Assembly (NCBI GenBank): GCA_913045225.1
Contig: CAJWPC010000003.1
Location: 94,705 to 158,704 of the forward strand
DNA: 64,000 bases
Source: an uncultured Rhodobiaceae bacterium
GTDB lineage: Bacteria > Pseudomonadota > Alphaproteobacteria > Rhizobiales > TMED25
Direction: 5' to 3'
Shown here: one piece after another, positions 46,274 to 54,962 of the stretch
Position numbering within the stretch: position 1 is the stretch's first letter
How the letters are laid out: each line of letters begins with the position of its first letter
Notes under the pieces: generated by a model
The model's input: only the letters and a program-made list of their open reading frames with translations
Database searches by the model: none
What the model was told of the DNA's origin: nothing
Made by a program: the position numbers and the translations under genes

Positions 46274-47905
46274 TTATATATGTTTTGGTAGTTTAATTTT
46301 AAACCTTGTACCTTTATGCTGACCTGATTTGAAGTTTTTGACCGAGACTTCTCCATCATGTGAATCAACTATTTGTTTGACAATCGATAGACCTAACCCG
46401 GAGTGTTTTTTTTTGTCCACTTTATTTGGCCTGTCTGTATAAAATCTATCAAATATACGATCTATCTTTGTTCCCATTATTCCTCCACCAAAGTCTGAGA
46501 CTTCTATATATATGCCACCCCTTTCATCGTAGAGGTTCACATCAATACTATCACCATCCTTTGAGAAAGATCGTGCGTTATCGAATAAATTTATAAATAC
46601 CTGATTTAGCCTATCTCTATTTATCACCGAATATAGTTTGATACCTATCTCATCATGATTAAGCTTGATAGGATTTGTTTTATACCTCGAATTTTGCAGC
46701 ATGATTAAATCATGAAGAAATTCATAAATATCCGTAATTTCTCTTTCTTCTACAGTCAGCGCAGTATCCAGCTTTGATGTCTCTGAGATATCAGAAATTA
46801 ATCTATCAACTCTATCAATATCTTCTTGTATAATTCCAATAAGCTTTAATCTTTCGTTTTTATTTTTAATTACAGGAAATGCTTCTATTGCACTCCTCAA
46901 AGATGTTAGGGGATTCCTCAATTCATGTGCCACGTCAGCAGAAAATTTTTCAATTGTATCTATCCTATTTAATAGTGTTACAGTCATATTATTTAAAGCA
47001 CCGGATAGATTTCCAATTTCGTCATTTCTTTTAGTGAAGTCAGGTATTTTTTTTCTTATATTTAGGTTGTTGGTTAATTCATCAGCTGCATCAGCCAACT
47101 CTCTCATTGGCTTTGCAATTGTATTCGACAGTATCAATGATAGAATGATTGTGATTAATGATGCAATCATAAATACTTTCATTATTGCAGCGCGCTCTTC
47201 ATAAACGATCATATCAATAGTACTACTTTGTGTTGAAAGTACAAGATAGCCGACAATAGCTTTGAATTTAACAATGGGAACTGACACATGAATAATAGCC
47301 TGACCACTCTGATTTTTATTCACAACAATATTTTTGCTACCATCTAATGCATTCGCAACAACATTATAATCATTTGCATATTTAAGATGTCGTATGCTAT
47401 CTAAACCAAAAAATCTGGTTATTTTGTTGTATATTGACCAAAAGAGGCTTCGGTCTTCTATCTCAGAAATCGGAAATATAGCAACTTTCTGCTCTGAAAA
47501 AAATTGATTAGACTCATGAATAAGTTTGTTATTTGAGTCATAAATTTTTGCGTTCAAGGTTTTAGGGTCGATAAGCTGTCCGATAATGCTCTCTAAAAGT
47601 TTTTTGTTAATTCTATAATTCCGGTATTTGATCACTCTTTGATCAAAGCCATTACCATTTGCTATATTTCGATCAAATACAAATAAATTAGTACCTTTGC
47701 TAGATGTTGCACTTGCCGAAATTGTGGCGGAGATAATTTCGCTCTGTGTCTTAAGAGCATCAACTTTTGACTCAATTAAACTTTGCCTGAATTGATTTAG
47801 ATATAAAATACCTACCAACAATAATATTAAAGCAAGTAGATTCAATAATAATATTCTTGCTGATAAGCTTAAGTGGGTGTTTTGAATAATTTTAATCATT
47901 CTCAT
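46274..47905 (-). CDS. chvG: ChvG-like sensor histidine kinase
   Basis: A 543-residue inner-membrane sensor. Transmembrane helices lie at about 16-36 and 240-262, enclosing a periplasmic domain of about 200 residues. A HAMP linker follows (TIAKPMRELADAADEL), then the phospho-acceptor His in FSADVAHELRNPLTSLRS, the N box NLFDNARSF, and the G boxes DFGGGI and GLGLSIVKQI. It pairs with the adjacent ChvI-like regulator 20 bp upstream. ChvG-ChvI controls acid and envelope stress in alphaproteobacteria; its position beside pckA is a conserved arrangement. Confidence 0.9.
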   Translation of the reverse strand: MRMIKIIQNTHLSLSARILLLNLLALILLLVGILYLNQFRQSLIESKVDALKTQSEIISATISASATSSKGTNLFVFDRNIANGNGFDQRVIKYRNYRINKKLLESIIGQLIDPKTLNAKIYDSNNKLIHESNQFFSEQKVAIFPISEIEDRSLFWSIYNKITRFFGLDSIRHLKYANDYNVVANALDGSKNIVVNKNQSGQAIIHVSVPIVKFKAIVGYLVLSTQSSTIDMIVYEERAAIMKVFMIASLITIILSLILSNTIAKPMRELADAADELTNNLNIRKKIPDFTKRNDEIGNLSGALNNMTVTLLNRIDTIEKFSADVAHELRNPLTSLRSAIEAFPVIKNKNERLKLIGIIQEDIDRVDRLISDISETSKLDTALTVEEREITDIYEFLHDLIMLQNSRYKTNPIKLNHDEIGIKLYSVINRDRLNQVFINLFDNARSFSKDGDSIDVNLYDERGGIYIEVSDFGGGIMGTKIDRIFDRFYTDRPNKVDKKKHSGLGLSIVKQIVDSHDGEVSVKNFKSGQHKGTRFKIKLPKHI

Positions 47906-47925
47906 AACTATAACATTTGTTTATT

Positions 47926-48603
47926 TTATTGTATTTTATAGCCAACGCCATATATCGTCTTTATCAGATCAAATTGTGGATCTACTGATATAAATTTTTT
48001 TCTTATCCTTTTTATATGGCTATCAATTACCCGATCTTCTTTACTTAACGCTTCGTTAAAGGCCTCATTTATAAGATCATCACGAGTTTTTATAGTTCCT
48101 GGTCTTCCAATCAATGCGATTAATATTGAAAACTCTGTAGAGGTTAGCTCAATTGAATTATCTTTCCACTTGCATAACATCGATTGTTTGTCGAGAGACA
48201 AATGGCCAAGTTCAACTCTTGTAGTTTCTTTTTGAACTTTTTTTGTAGATCTTCTCAAGATAGATTTTATTCTCTCAACTAGTAATTTGTGCGAGAAGGG
48301 TTTTCTGATATAATCATCGGCACCAATCCTCAGGCCAATCAGTTCATCCATTTCACTATCTTTCGACGTCAAAAATATGATTGGTATGTTACTGAATTTT
48401 CTTACTCTTGTGAAAACCTCGAGTCCATCTATTCTTGGCATTTTAATGTCGAGTAAAATAATTTCGGCTCCGTTATCTTTTATGTAATCTATAGCTTCAA
48501 GACCGTCTGTGAATGCTTCAATAGCAAAACCTGCCGACTTTAATACCATTTCAAGTGACGTAAGAATATTTTGGTCGTCATCAATCAGTATAATTTTCTG
48601 CAT
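47926..48603 (-). CDS. chvI: ChvI-like response regulator
   Basis: A 225-residue OmpR/PhoB-class regulator. The receiver domain has the acid pair in IILIDDDQNI, the phospho-acceptor Asp in IILLDIKMP (about 49-57), and the conserved Lys in DYIRKPF. The winged-helix DNA-binding domain spans about 125-225 and ends KTIYGVGYKIQ. It is first in the chvI-chvG operon and divergent from pckA, with 97 bp between the two starts. Confidence 0.93.
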   Translation of the reverse strand: MQKIILIDDDQNILTSLEMVLKSAGFAIEAFTDGLEAIDYIKDNGAEIILLDIKMPRIDGLEVFTRVRKFSNIPIIFLTSKDSEMDELIGLRIGADDYIRKPFSHKLLVERIKSILRRSTKKVQKETTRVELGHLSLDKQSMLCKWKDNSIELTSTEFSILIALIGRPGTIKTRDDLINEAFNEALSKEDRVIDSHIKRIRKKFISVDPQFDLIKTIYGVGYKIQ

Positions 48604-48622
48604 ATCTAATTTATCTTCATTG

Positions 48623-48642
48623 ACTGCTTCGGAATAAGCAGT
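48623..48642. promoter_or_regulatory. Inverted repeat in chvI/pckA spacer
   Basis: ACTGCTT (48623-48629) and AAGCAGT (48636-48642) form a perfect 7-bp inverted repeat with a 6-bp centre, only 20 bp upstream of the chvI start. The dyad could be a binding site for a regulator; no T-run follows, so it is not a terminator. The binding protein is unknown. Confidence 0.3.
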
Positions 48643-48653
48643 ATATTAACTTA

Positions 48654-48686
48654 GATTGAATGAATATCAAAAATTTTAATTCAATC
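48654..48686 (+). promoter_or_regulatory. Inverted repeat just before pckA ribosome binding site
   Basis: GATTGAAT (48654-48661) pairs with ATTCAATC (48679-48686) around 17 nt, ending 3 nt before the GGGAGAAG ribosome binding site of pckA. It might form a leader hairpin affecting translation, or be an operator. The AT-rich arms make chance more likely than for the neighbouring repeat. Confidence 0.25.
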
Positions 48687-48700
48687 ATGGGAGAAGATTT

Positions 48701-50272
48701 TTGGCTGATTATAAGACATACTTGGCTAAAGCAAAAAAATTGCACTACAATAATTCAGCCTCACAGCTCATACAACTTGCCGCTGAGTTGAATGAGGGTA
48801 TTCTTACCATTGACGGTTCTTTCTCGGTAAATACTGGGAAGCATACTGGTAGATCACCAAAGGATAAGCACATAATTGCTGATAACGAGACTGAGGATAA
48901 TGTCTGGTGGGGCAATAATGCAAGAATTAAAAGAGATGATTTCAATCTTCTCGAGAGCGATATGCTCTCTCACATGCAAGGTAAAGAACTGTTTATTCAA
49001 GACTTGCACGCCGGAACAGATCCAAGCGAGAAAATAAAAGTAAGAGTTATCACTGAATTTGCTTGGCAGGCCCTATTTATTCAGCATTTACTCATTTTAC
49101 CTGAAAATATTGAACAGCAGGATTTTAAAGAAGATCTTTTGATAATTGATCTACCATCATTCAAAACTGATCCTAATAAATACGGTGTACGCACAGATAC
49201 GACCATAGCATGTGACTTTACAAATAATAAGATACTAATTGCAGGAACTTATTATGCTGGTGAAATAAAAAAATCAGTCTTTACTTATTTCAACTATACA
49301 TTACCACCAAAAGGTATATTTCCAATGCACTGCTCAGCAAATAGTGACCCAGAAGGTAAAAATACCGCAATATTTTTCGGATTATCAGGGACAGGCAAAA
49401 CAACATTATCTGCAGATCCAGAACGTCTTTTAGTTGGTGATGATGAGCATGGATGGTCAAACAAAGGAGTATTTAATTTTGAGGATGGATCTTATGCAAA
49501 GGCCATAAATTTATCAAAAGATGCTGAGCCACAGATTTATAATGCTGTAAGGAGATCAACAACAGTATTAGAGAATGTGGTTGTAGATGAAGATACTGGT
49601 GAACTAGATTTTAATGATGGAAGTTTGACAGAAAATACCAGAGCTGCATTTCCTATGTCTTTTGTTGGGGAGAATGTATCGAAAGACGGCATGGCGGGTA
49701 CGCCAACAAATATTGTAATGCTGACTTGTGATGCATTTGGTGTCATGCCTCCAATTTCAAGATTGGACTCAAATCAGGCCGTATATCATTTTTTATCAGG
49801 GTATACTGCAAAGGTTGCTGGAACTGAAAGAGGCGTTATCGATCCGTCTGCGACTTTTTCAACATGTTTTGCTGCCCCGTTTCTACCTCGACACCCTATT
49901 GTTTATGGCCGGTTATTAAAAGAGTATATGGAAAGATATAATGTCCGAACGTGGCTGATTAATACTGGATGGAGTGGCGGTCCAGCAGGTATCGGTCAAA
50001 GAATGCCAATCCAGCTAACAAGAAGTCTATTAAAAGCAGCGCTTAATGATGACCTAGATAATGCCGAAATGAGGCAGGATAAATATTTTAAGTTAATGGT
50101 ACCCCTCTCGATAAATGGTGATAGCAGTTACTTGAATCCAATTGATACATGGTCAAATAAAGATGACTTTGACATACAGGCGAAGAAATTAGTTGAGATG
50201 TTTGTTGAAAATTTCAAAAGATTCCAAAACGAGGTGGACGACGACATCATTAATGCAGGTCCTTCAACTTAA
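48701..50272 (+). CDS. pckA: Phosphoenolpyruvate carboxykinase (ATP)
   Basis: A 523-residue gluconeogenic enzyme turning oxaloacetate into PEP. HTGRSPKDKHI (about 48-58), MHCSANSD, the kinase P-loop GLSGTGKTTLSADP (about 227-240), the metal-binding LVGDDEHGW, and NTGWSGGPAGIGQRM are intact. The start is TTG at 48701, supported by GGGAGAAG about 8 nt upstream; the nearby ATG is out of frame. It is divergent from chvI, a frequent alphaproteobacterial neighbour pair. Confidence 0.97.
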   Translation: MADYKTYLAKAKKLHYNNSASQLIQLAAELNEGILTIDGSFSVNTGKHTGRSPKDKHIIADNETEDNVWWGNNARIKRDDFNLLESDMLSHMQGKELFIQDLHAGTDPSEKIKVRVITEFAWQALFIQHLLILPENIEQQDFKEDLLIIDLPSFKTDPNKYGVRTDTTIACDFTNNKILIAGTYYAGEIKKSVFTYFNYTLPPKGIFPMHCSANSDPEGKNTAIFFGLSGTGKTTLSADPERLLVGDDEHGWSNKGVFNFEDGSYAKAINLSKDAEPQIYNAVRRSTTVLENVVVDEDTGELDFNDGSLTENTRAAFPMSFVGENVSKDGMAGTPTNIVMLTCDAFGVMPPISRLDSNQAVYHFLSGYTAKVAGTERGVIDPSATFSTCFAAPFLPRHPIVYGRLLKEYMERYNVRTWLINTGWSGGPAGIGQRMPIQLTRSLLKAALNDDLDNAEMRQDKYFKLMVPLSINGDSSYLNPIDTWSNKDDFDIQAKKLVEMFVENFKRFQNEVDDDIINAGPST

Positions 50273-50276
50273 TTGA

Positions 50277-53054
50277 TTATGCACAATCCCAACTATTTGA
50301 AATTTTTGTGTCAACTTTAAGCGGAACTTTGAAATTGATCAATGGCAGAGTTGCGCTTTCCATATTACTTATTACAATATTCTTCATCTCTTCAATTTCA
50401 TCGTCTGGAACTTCAAATACAAGTTCATCATGAATTTGTAAGATCATTTTTGATTTCACCCCTTTTTCTGTCATAGTTTTAGAAATCCGAACCATAGCCC
50501 TTTTGATTATATCAGCTGCTGCTCCCTGAATTGGCGCATTTATTGCAGCCCTCTCGTTGAAGGATCTAATAGGATGATTTTTGGAGTTTATATCTGGGAA
50601 ATAACACCTTCTCCCAAAGATTGTTTTTACATGTTCGTTTGTTCTCGCGAATTCAATTGTGGAGTCCATATATTCTCTTATTCCCGGAAACCTACTGAAA
50701 TAATCACTTATAAATTGCTGCGCATCTTTTCTTTGTATTTTAAGCTGCTTTGAAAGTCCAAAAGCGGATATTCCATATATTATTCCAAAATTTATAGCCT
50801 TAGCGCTGTACCTCATTTTCTCTGTAACCTCATTTAAGGGGGTGGCAAATATTGTTGAGGCTGTCATTTGATGTATATCAAGATCGTCTAAAAAAGCATT
50901 TTGGAGCTGTTGAATATTTGCAACATGCGATAATACACGTAATTCAATTTGACTATAATCTGCAGACAAAAATGTTCGCCCTTTTTCGGCTATAAACGCT
51001 GATCTGATTAGCTTGCCTTCGCTTGTTCTGATTGGTATATTTTGCAAATTAGGGTGAGATGATGATAGGCGGCCTGTAGAAGTAAGTGCTTGAGAGAATT
51101 TAGTATGTACACGTCCTGATGATTGATCAATAAAATTTGGAAGGCTATCAGTATAAGTTGTTTTTAATTTATTAAGTTGGCGCCATTCAATAATTTCATC
51201 AGCAATTGTATGCCCGATAGCCGAGAGATCTTCGAGGATATCGATCCCTGTTGCCCATGTGCCGCTTTTTGTTTTTTTTCCTCCGCTAAGACCAAGACTC
51301 TCGAAAAGTATCTCGCCAAGTTGTTTCGGGCTTGCAATATTAAATTCACTCCCAGCTAAGCTATAAATATTTTGCTCAATTTTCTTAATTTTCTGTCCAA
51401 ATTCTTCTGAAAGTTCAGATAATATGCTTCGATCAGCTTTGATACCATTTTTTTCAATTTCACAAAGCACGCTTATTAGAGGTTTCTCAACTAATTCATA
51501 CATTTGTATTAAGTCAAAATCTAGCAGGTAGAATCTAAGATATTCCCATAAATCGAAAATTATGGAAGCTCTATCTGAACATGATATATTTATTTTCTGA
51601 TCACTGCCTATCTCATCACTACCAATACCAATTTGAGTTTTAATTTGTTCTTTGTAAGCAATAGTAAGAGTATTCAGGTCATTTTTTAATTTACCATTAT
51701 TAATCACATACGACATCAAAGACACATCATCAAATGACTTTACAGTAATTTTATAGCTATGAAGGATTGGCAAAATATTTTTCAGGTCAAAAAAGATTTT
51801 TTTTACGGTCTCATCAGCCATAAAAGGATTAATTTTTTCAATTAGATCTAGAATAGATGGCCTACCGTCTTTATTTTTGTCATCACTAAGATAGTATGTT
51901 TGCATACCAGTCGAAATAGAAACTTCTTTGATTTCCCTATCATTTGTTTCAAGATCAATACAAAAAGCTTCTGAAGAAGCGATTTCATTTGCCAGTTCTT
52001 CTAGTAAATTAACTGAATGAATTTCAATTACTGAGTCTTTGCCTTGTTTTTTACTTCCTATTGAGACGTCATTGCTTGATATCGGCGTTATATTTGTCAG
52101 AGTAGTATTATTTGATATTATATTTTCTGATCCCTCTTTTGAGAACCAATTATTTATGCGATTTGAAAGGTTAGAGAGTTCCATTTCTTTTGAGAATGAA
52201 ATAATTTTGTCATAATCAAGCTGTTGATTGTATAAGTCATCAATATCAATCTCGATTGGTGAAGACGACTCTAGCAATGCGAGTCGATAAGAGATACGTG
52301 CATCATCAGCATGATTTATAAGATTTTCCCTCCTTTTATTTTGCTTTATGTTCCCGGCATTAGATAATAAATTCTCGAGTGAGTGGTATTCATTGATTAG
52401 TTCAGATGCAATTTTGATCCCGATGCCAGGGACGCCGGGTATGTTATCTGTAGAGTCTCCAGCTAAAGCCTGAACATCGACGACTTTATCTGGGGTTACT
52501 CCAAACTTATCTCGCACGCCATTGGTATCAATAAATCGTTCTTTTCCGGGCATAGGATCATACATTCTTACATTTTTATTGATCAGTTGCATAAGATCTT
52601 TATCGCCAGAAATTATGATAGTCTTGGCATCTCTCTCGGATGCAATTTTGGAGTAAGTTGCAATAAGGTCATCTGCCTCATATCCAATTTGTGATACACA
52701 TTTTATATTGAATGCCTCAACAGCCTTGTGAATTAGAGGAAATTGGGGAATTAAGTCCTCAGGTGGGGCGTCTCTATTAGCCTTGTATGGTGTATAAATA
52801 TCACTTCTGAATGTTTTCTCTTTAGTATCAAAAATGACCGCGATATGGGATGGATGTATTCCATCTATTCCATTTGTTATAATTTTCCACATCATATTAC
52901 AAAACGCCATAACAGCGCCTGTGGGTGTACCATCAGATCTCGTAAACCCACTACCTCTGCTCTGTGATGCTTTATACATTGCAAAATAGGCTCTAAATAT
53001 AAAAGTTGAACCGTCGATTAAAAATAAGGTAGAATTAGAGTTGATCTTTGACAT
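50277..53054 (-). CDS. polA: DNA polymerase I
   Basis: 925 residues in three domains. The 5'-3' nuclease spans about 1-290 (LIDGSTFIFRAYFAM, GDKDLMQLI, GDSTDNIPGVPGIG). A 3'-5' exonuclease-like domain spans about 335-530. The polymerase domain follows to the end, with SADYSQIELRVLSHV, the O-helix RYSAKAINFGIIYGISAFGLSK, and QIHDELVFEVP. In the exonuclease domain motif I (IDLETND) is kept, but the place of Klenow Asp424 reads ILPIL and Tyr497 is also changed, so proofreading may be weak or lost. It works in repair and Okazaki fragment maturation. Its stop is 4 bp from the pckA stop. Confidence 0.96.
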   Translation of the reverse strand: MSKINSNSTLFLIDGSTFIFRAYFAMYKASQSRGSGFTRSDGTPTGAVMAFCNMMWKIITNGIDGIHPSHIAVIFDTKEKTFRSDIYTPYKANRDAPPEDLIPQFPLIHKAVEAFNIKCVSQIGYEADDLIATYSKIASERDAKTIIISGDKDLMQLINKNVRMYDPMPGKERFIDTNGVRDKFGVTPDKVVDVQALAGDSTDNIPGVPGIGIKIASELINEYHSLENLLSNAGNIKQNKRRENLINHADDARISYRLALLESSSPIEIDIDDLYNQQLDYDKIISFSKEMELSNLSNRINNWFSKEGSENIISNNTTLTNITPISSNDVSIGSKKQGKDSVIEIHSVNLLEELANEIASSEAFCIDLETNDREIKEVSISTGMQTYYLSDDKNKDGRPSILDLIEKINPFMADETVKKIFFDLKNILPILHSYKITVKSFDDVSLMSYVINNGKLKNDLNTLTIAYKEQIKTQIGIGSDEIGSDQKINISCSDRASIIFDLWEYLRFYLLDFDLIQMYELVEKPLISVLCEIEKNGIKADRSILSELSEEFGQKIKKIEQNIYSLAGSEFNIASPKQLGEILFESLGLSGGKKTKSGTWATGIDILEDLSAIGHTIADEIIEWRQLNKLKTTYTDSLPNFIDQSSGRVHTKFSQALTSTGRLSSSHPNLQNIPIRTSEGKLIRSAFIAEKGRTFLSADYSQIELRVLSHVANIQQLQNAFLDDLDIHQMTASTIFATPLNEVTEKMRYSAKAINFGIIYGISAFGLSKQLKIQRKDAQQFISDYFSRFPGIREYMDSTIEFARTNEHVKTIFGRRCYFPDINSKNHPIRSFNERAAINAPIQGAAADIIKRAMVRISKTMTEKGVKSKMILQIHDELVFEVPDDEIEEMKNIVISNMESATLPLINFKVPLKVDTKISNSWDCA

Positions 53055-53149
53055 TTGGTTTAATTTGATAATAAATATTTATTAGTAATTTAACAGTTAT
53101 AAGATTACTACGACTTATTAAAAATCAAAACGAAAATAAATCTTTATCA

Positions 53150-54100
53150 ATGAATCAAACATCAGAATATGCAATTGAGACAAACCGTCTAAATAAGATT
53201 TATCAGCCAAATAACAAAAAATTAGCAAAGCATGCGCTAATTGACTTCACAATAAAAATTGAGCCAGGGCAAATATATGGATTGCTTGGGCCAAATGGGG
53301 CAGGTAAATCAACATTTATAAATATATTAGCAAATCTTGTAATTAAAACTTCAGGAAATGCAAAAATTTTAGGATTCGATATTGAAAAGGAAAAAAGAAA
53401 AGCAAGGTCAGCTATTGGTATCGTACCTCAAGAGTTAAACCTTGATCCATTTTTTAAACCAGTTGAGGTACTTGAAACCCAAGCAGGTTTATACGGTATT
53501 CCAAAAAAAGATCGTGACTCAATGGGGCTTTTAAGGATATTGGGTCTAGAAGATCAAGCGTATTCATATTCAAGAACGTTATCTGGGGGGATGAGAAGGC
53601 GGCTTTTGATTGCAAAAGCTCTAACACATAAACCAAGGGTTCTTGTACTTGATGAGCCAACTGCTGGTGTTGACATTGAGTTACGTCACCAATTATGGGA
53701 CTTCGTTAGAGAGCTAAATAGTAAAGGAACAACTATATTACTTACGACACATTATTTAGAGGAGGCTCAGTCACTTTGCGATCATATCGGTATAATCAAT
53801 AAAGGTCGTCTTGTAGCTAATGCTCCAACAAAAGATCTACTAGATAGTCTCGATAGAAAGCAAATATCAATAAAAGCTGATGTTAAGCAAAAGAATATAA
53901 ATATCCAAATAGATGGAGTTAGTAGCGTAGAAAACAATCAGGATGGTTATATTGATATTACATATCAGCCAAGTAAAACAAATTTTTTCGATATTTTGCA
54001 GCAACTTGAAAATCAAGATATATCCATAATTGACATAATTTCGAAAGAAACCGACCTAGAGGATATTTTTCTTGAATTTATAAGGGAGAATAAAAAATAG
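53150..54100 (+). CDS. ABC transporter ATP-binding protein (YadG-like)
   Basis: A 316-residue ABC-2-type ATPase. The Walker A is LLGPNGAGKSTF (about 44-55), followed by the Q-loop IVPQELNLD, the signature LSGGMRRRLLIAKAL (about 145-159), the Walker B RVLVLDEPTAGVD and the switch His in LLTTHYLEEAQ. A C-terminal extension of about 90 residues is typical of the drug/lipid export class. No permease gene is adjacent; the next gene is on the other strand, so the membrane partner must lie elsewhere. The ATG has no clear ribosome binding site. Confidence 0.92.
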   Translation: MNQTSEYAIETNRLNKIYQPNNKKLAKHALIDFTIKIEPGQIYGLLGPNGAGKSTFINILANLVIKTSGNAKILGFDIEKEKRKARSAIGIVPQELNLDPFFKPVEVLETQAGLYGIPKKDRDSMGLLRILGLEDQAYSYSRTLSGGMRRRLLIAKALTHKPRVLVLDEPTAGVDIELRHQLWDFVRELNSKGTTILLTTHYLEEAQSLCDHIGIINKGRLVANAPTKDLLDSLDRKQISIKADVKQKNINIQIDGVSSVENNQDGYIDITYQPSKTNFFDILQQLENQDISIIDIISKETDLEDIFLEFIRENKK

Positions 54101-54125
54101 GGACTAAATAAAACACATTAGCCCC
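54091..54125 (-). terminator. Rho-independent terminator for the small membrane protein genes
   Basis: On the minus strand GGGGCTAA (from 54125 down to 54118) pairs with TTAGTCCC (54107 to 54100), with one G-U pair and a 10-nt loop, followed by TATTTTTTATT. It lies 22 bp after the stop of the gene at 54148. On the plus strand the same stem has an A/C mismatch but may also slow transcription of the ABC gene. Confidence 0.65.
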
Positions 54126-54147
54126 CATTTTTATTTTATGAAATTAA

Positions 54148-54363
54148 CTATTTTAATTGGTCAACAACAATCAATGCTGCGATTACACCAATTAGACCAG
54201 CACCTGAGAATTGATTTATAAGATCAATCAGGTTTCCTGCTACGTCAGCGTTAATAAATGCTAATGCATCCGGGAAAAGGATTTGTAGAACAACCCCTAA
54301 TCCAACTAAAACTAACGCAACGTCAATGCCACTTCTGAGCATGCCAGTTAATGATGAAAACAT
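54148..54363 (-). CDS. Miniature two-helix membrane protein, paralog A
   Basis: A 71-residue protein with two hydrophobic helices (about 14-36 and 49-68) and a short linker DALAFINADVAGNL. It is a clear paralog of the protein at 54459: both share a LRS/LKS start, an LQxLFxD block, DVxGN, QF and a GLxGxIAA second helix. No known family is recognised. A GGGAGAA ribosome binding site precedes the ATG at 54363, and codons are less AT-rich than in neighbours, suggesting high expression. It is the second gene of the pair and is followed by a terminator. Confidence 0.75.
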   Translation of the reverse strand: MFSSLTGMLRSGIDVALVLVGLGVVLQILFPDALAFINADVAGNLIDLINQFSGAGLIGVIAALIVVDQLK

Positions 54364-54458
54364 GTTATTTCTCCCATTTGTTATAAAAAAAGTTTAACAA
54401 AATTTACAGTGCCTACAATAAACTAAACACCATAAATTCCTTTATCATAGTGCTTGAG

Positions 54459-54692
54459 CTACTTCCGACTAATTAAGTATGCAACGAGACCCGCGGCTAT
54501 AAGTCCAACAAGTCCTTCGCTACCAAATTGTGCCATGAGTCCACCGATGTTACCCAATACATCAATTCCGAATAGTAATACAAAACTATCACCAAACAGA
54601 ACCTGAAGCAGAGTAAGCAGTGCTACCGCCCAGAGCGCTATTTCAAGAGAGCTCTTAAGAACGCCTCTCAATTTGTCTAATAAAGCTGTCAT
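54459..54692 (-). CDS. Miniature two-helix membrane protein, paralog B
   Basis: A 77-residue protein with two hydrophobic helices (about 14-40 and 52-72), a central loop with DVLGN, and a basic C-terminus (SRK). Its sequence aligns along its whole length with the protein at 54148. An upstream in-frame ATG at 54704 is part of the ribosome binding site region; the ATG at 54692, with GGGAGAAG just upstream, was chosen. A good sigma-70 promoter lies about 70 bp upstream. Function is unknown; it could be a pore, an oligomeric membrane scaffold or a stress peptide. Confidence 0.75.
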   Translation of the reverse strand: MTALLDKLRGVLKSSLEIALWAVALLTLLQVLFGDSFVLLFGIDVLGNIGGLMAQFGSEGLVGLIAAGLVAYLISRK

Positions 54693-54758
54693 AACTTCTC
54701 CCATCTTTATTTTCTATTTTTTAGCGTTTTAAACTTAGTAAATAGAATCACTATTTAA

Positions 54759-54786
54759 AGTCTATGTGTGCCGAAAAAATAGTCAA
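54759..54786 (-). promoter_or_regulatory. Sigma-70 promoter for the small membrane protein pair
   Basis: On the minus strand TTGACT (54786-54781) and TAGACT (54764-54759) are 16 bp apart, giving a leader of about 60 nt to the start at 54692. A 7-bp inverted repeat, AAGTGAT (54785-54791) with ATCACTT (54801-54807), overlaps the -35 edge and could be an operator. Confidence 0.45.
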
Positions 54787-54962
54787 GTGATTAAAAATTT
54801 ATCACTTTACCAATATTTTAGTAGCCAAATAGTTGATAAAACCTTAATTATAATTTAATTGTTTGGCATAATTCTATGCAAAGGAAAGATATTTTTTTTT
54901 GATAATTACAAATAAATTAAAAAAGATTTATTTCAAATCTTCATTTTTAATCAGAGCAAATA

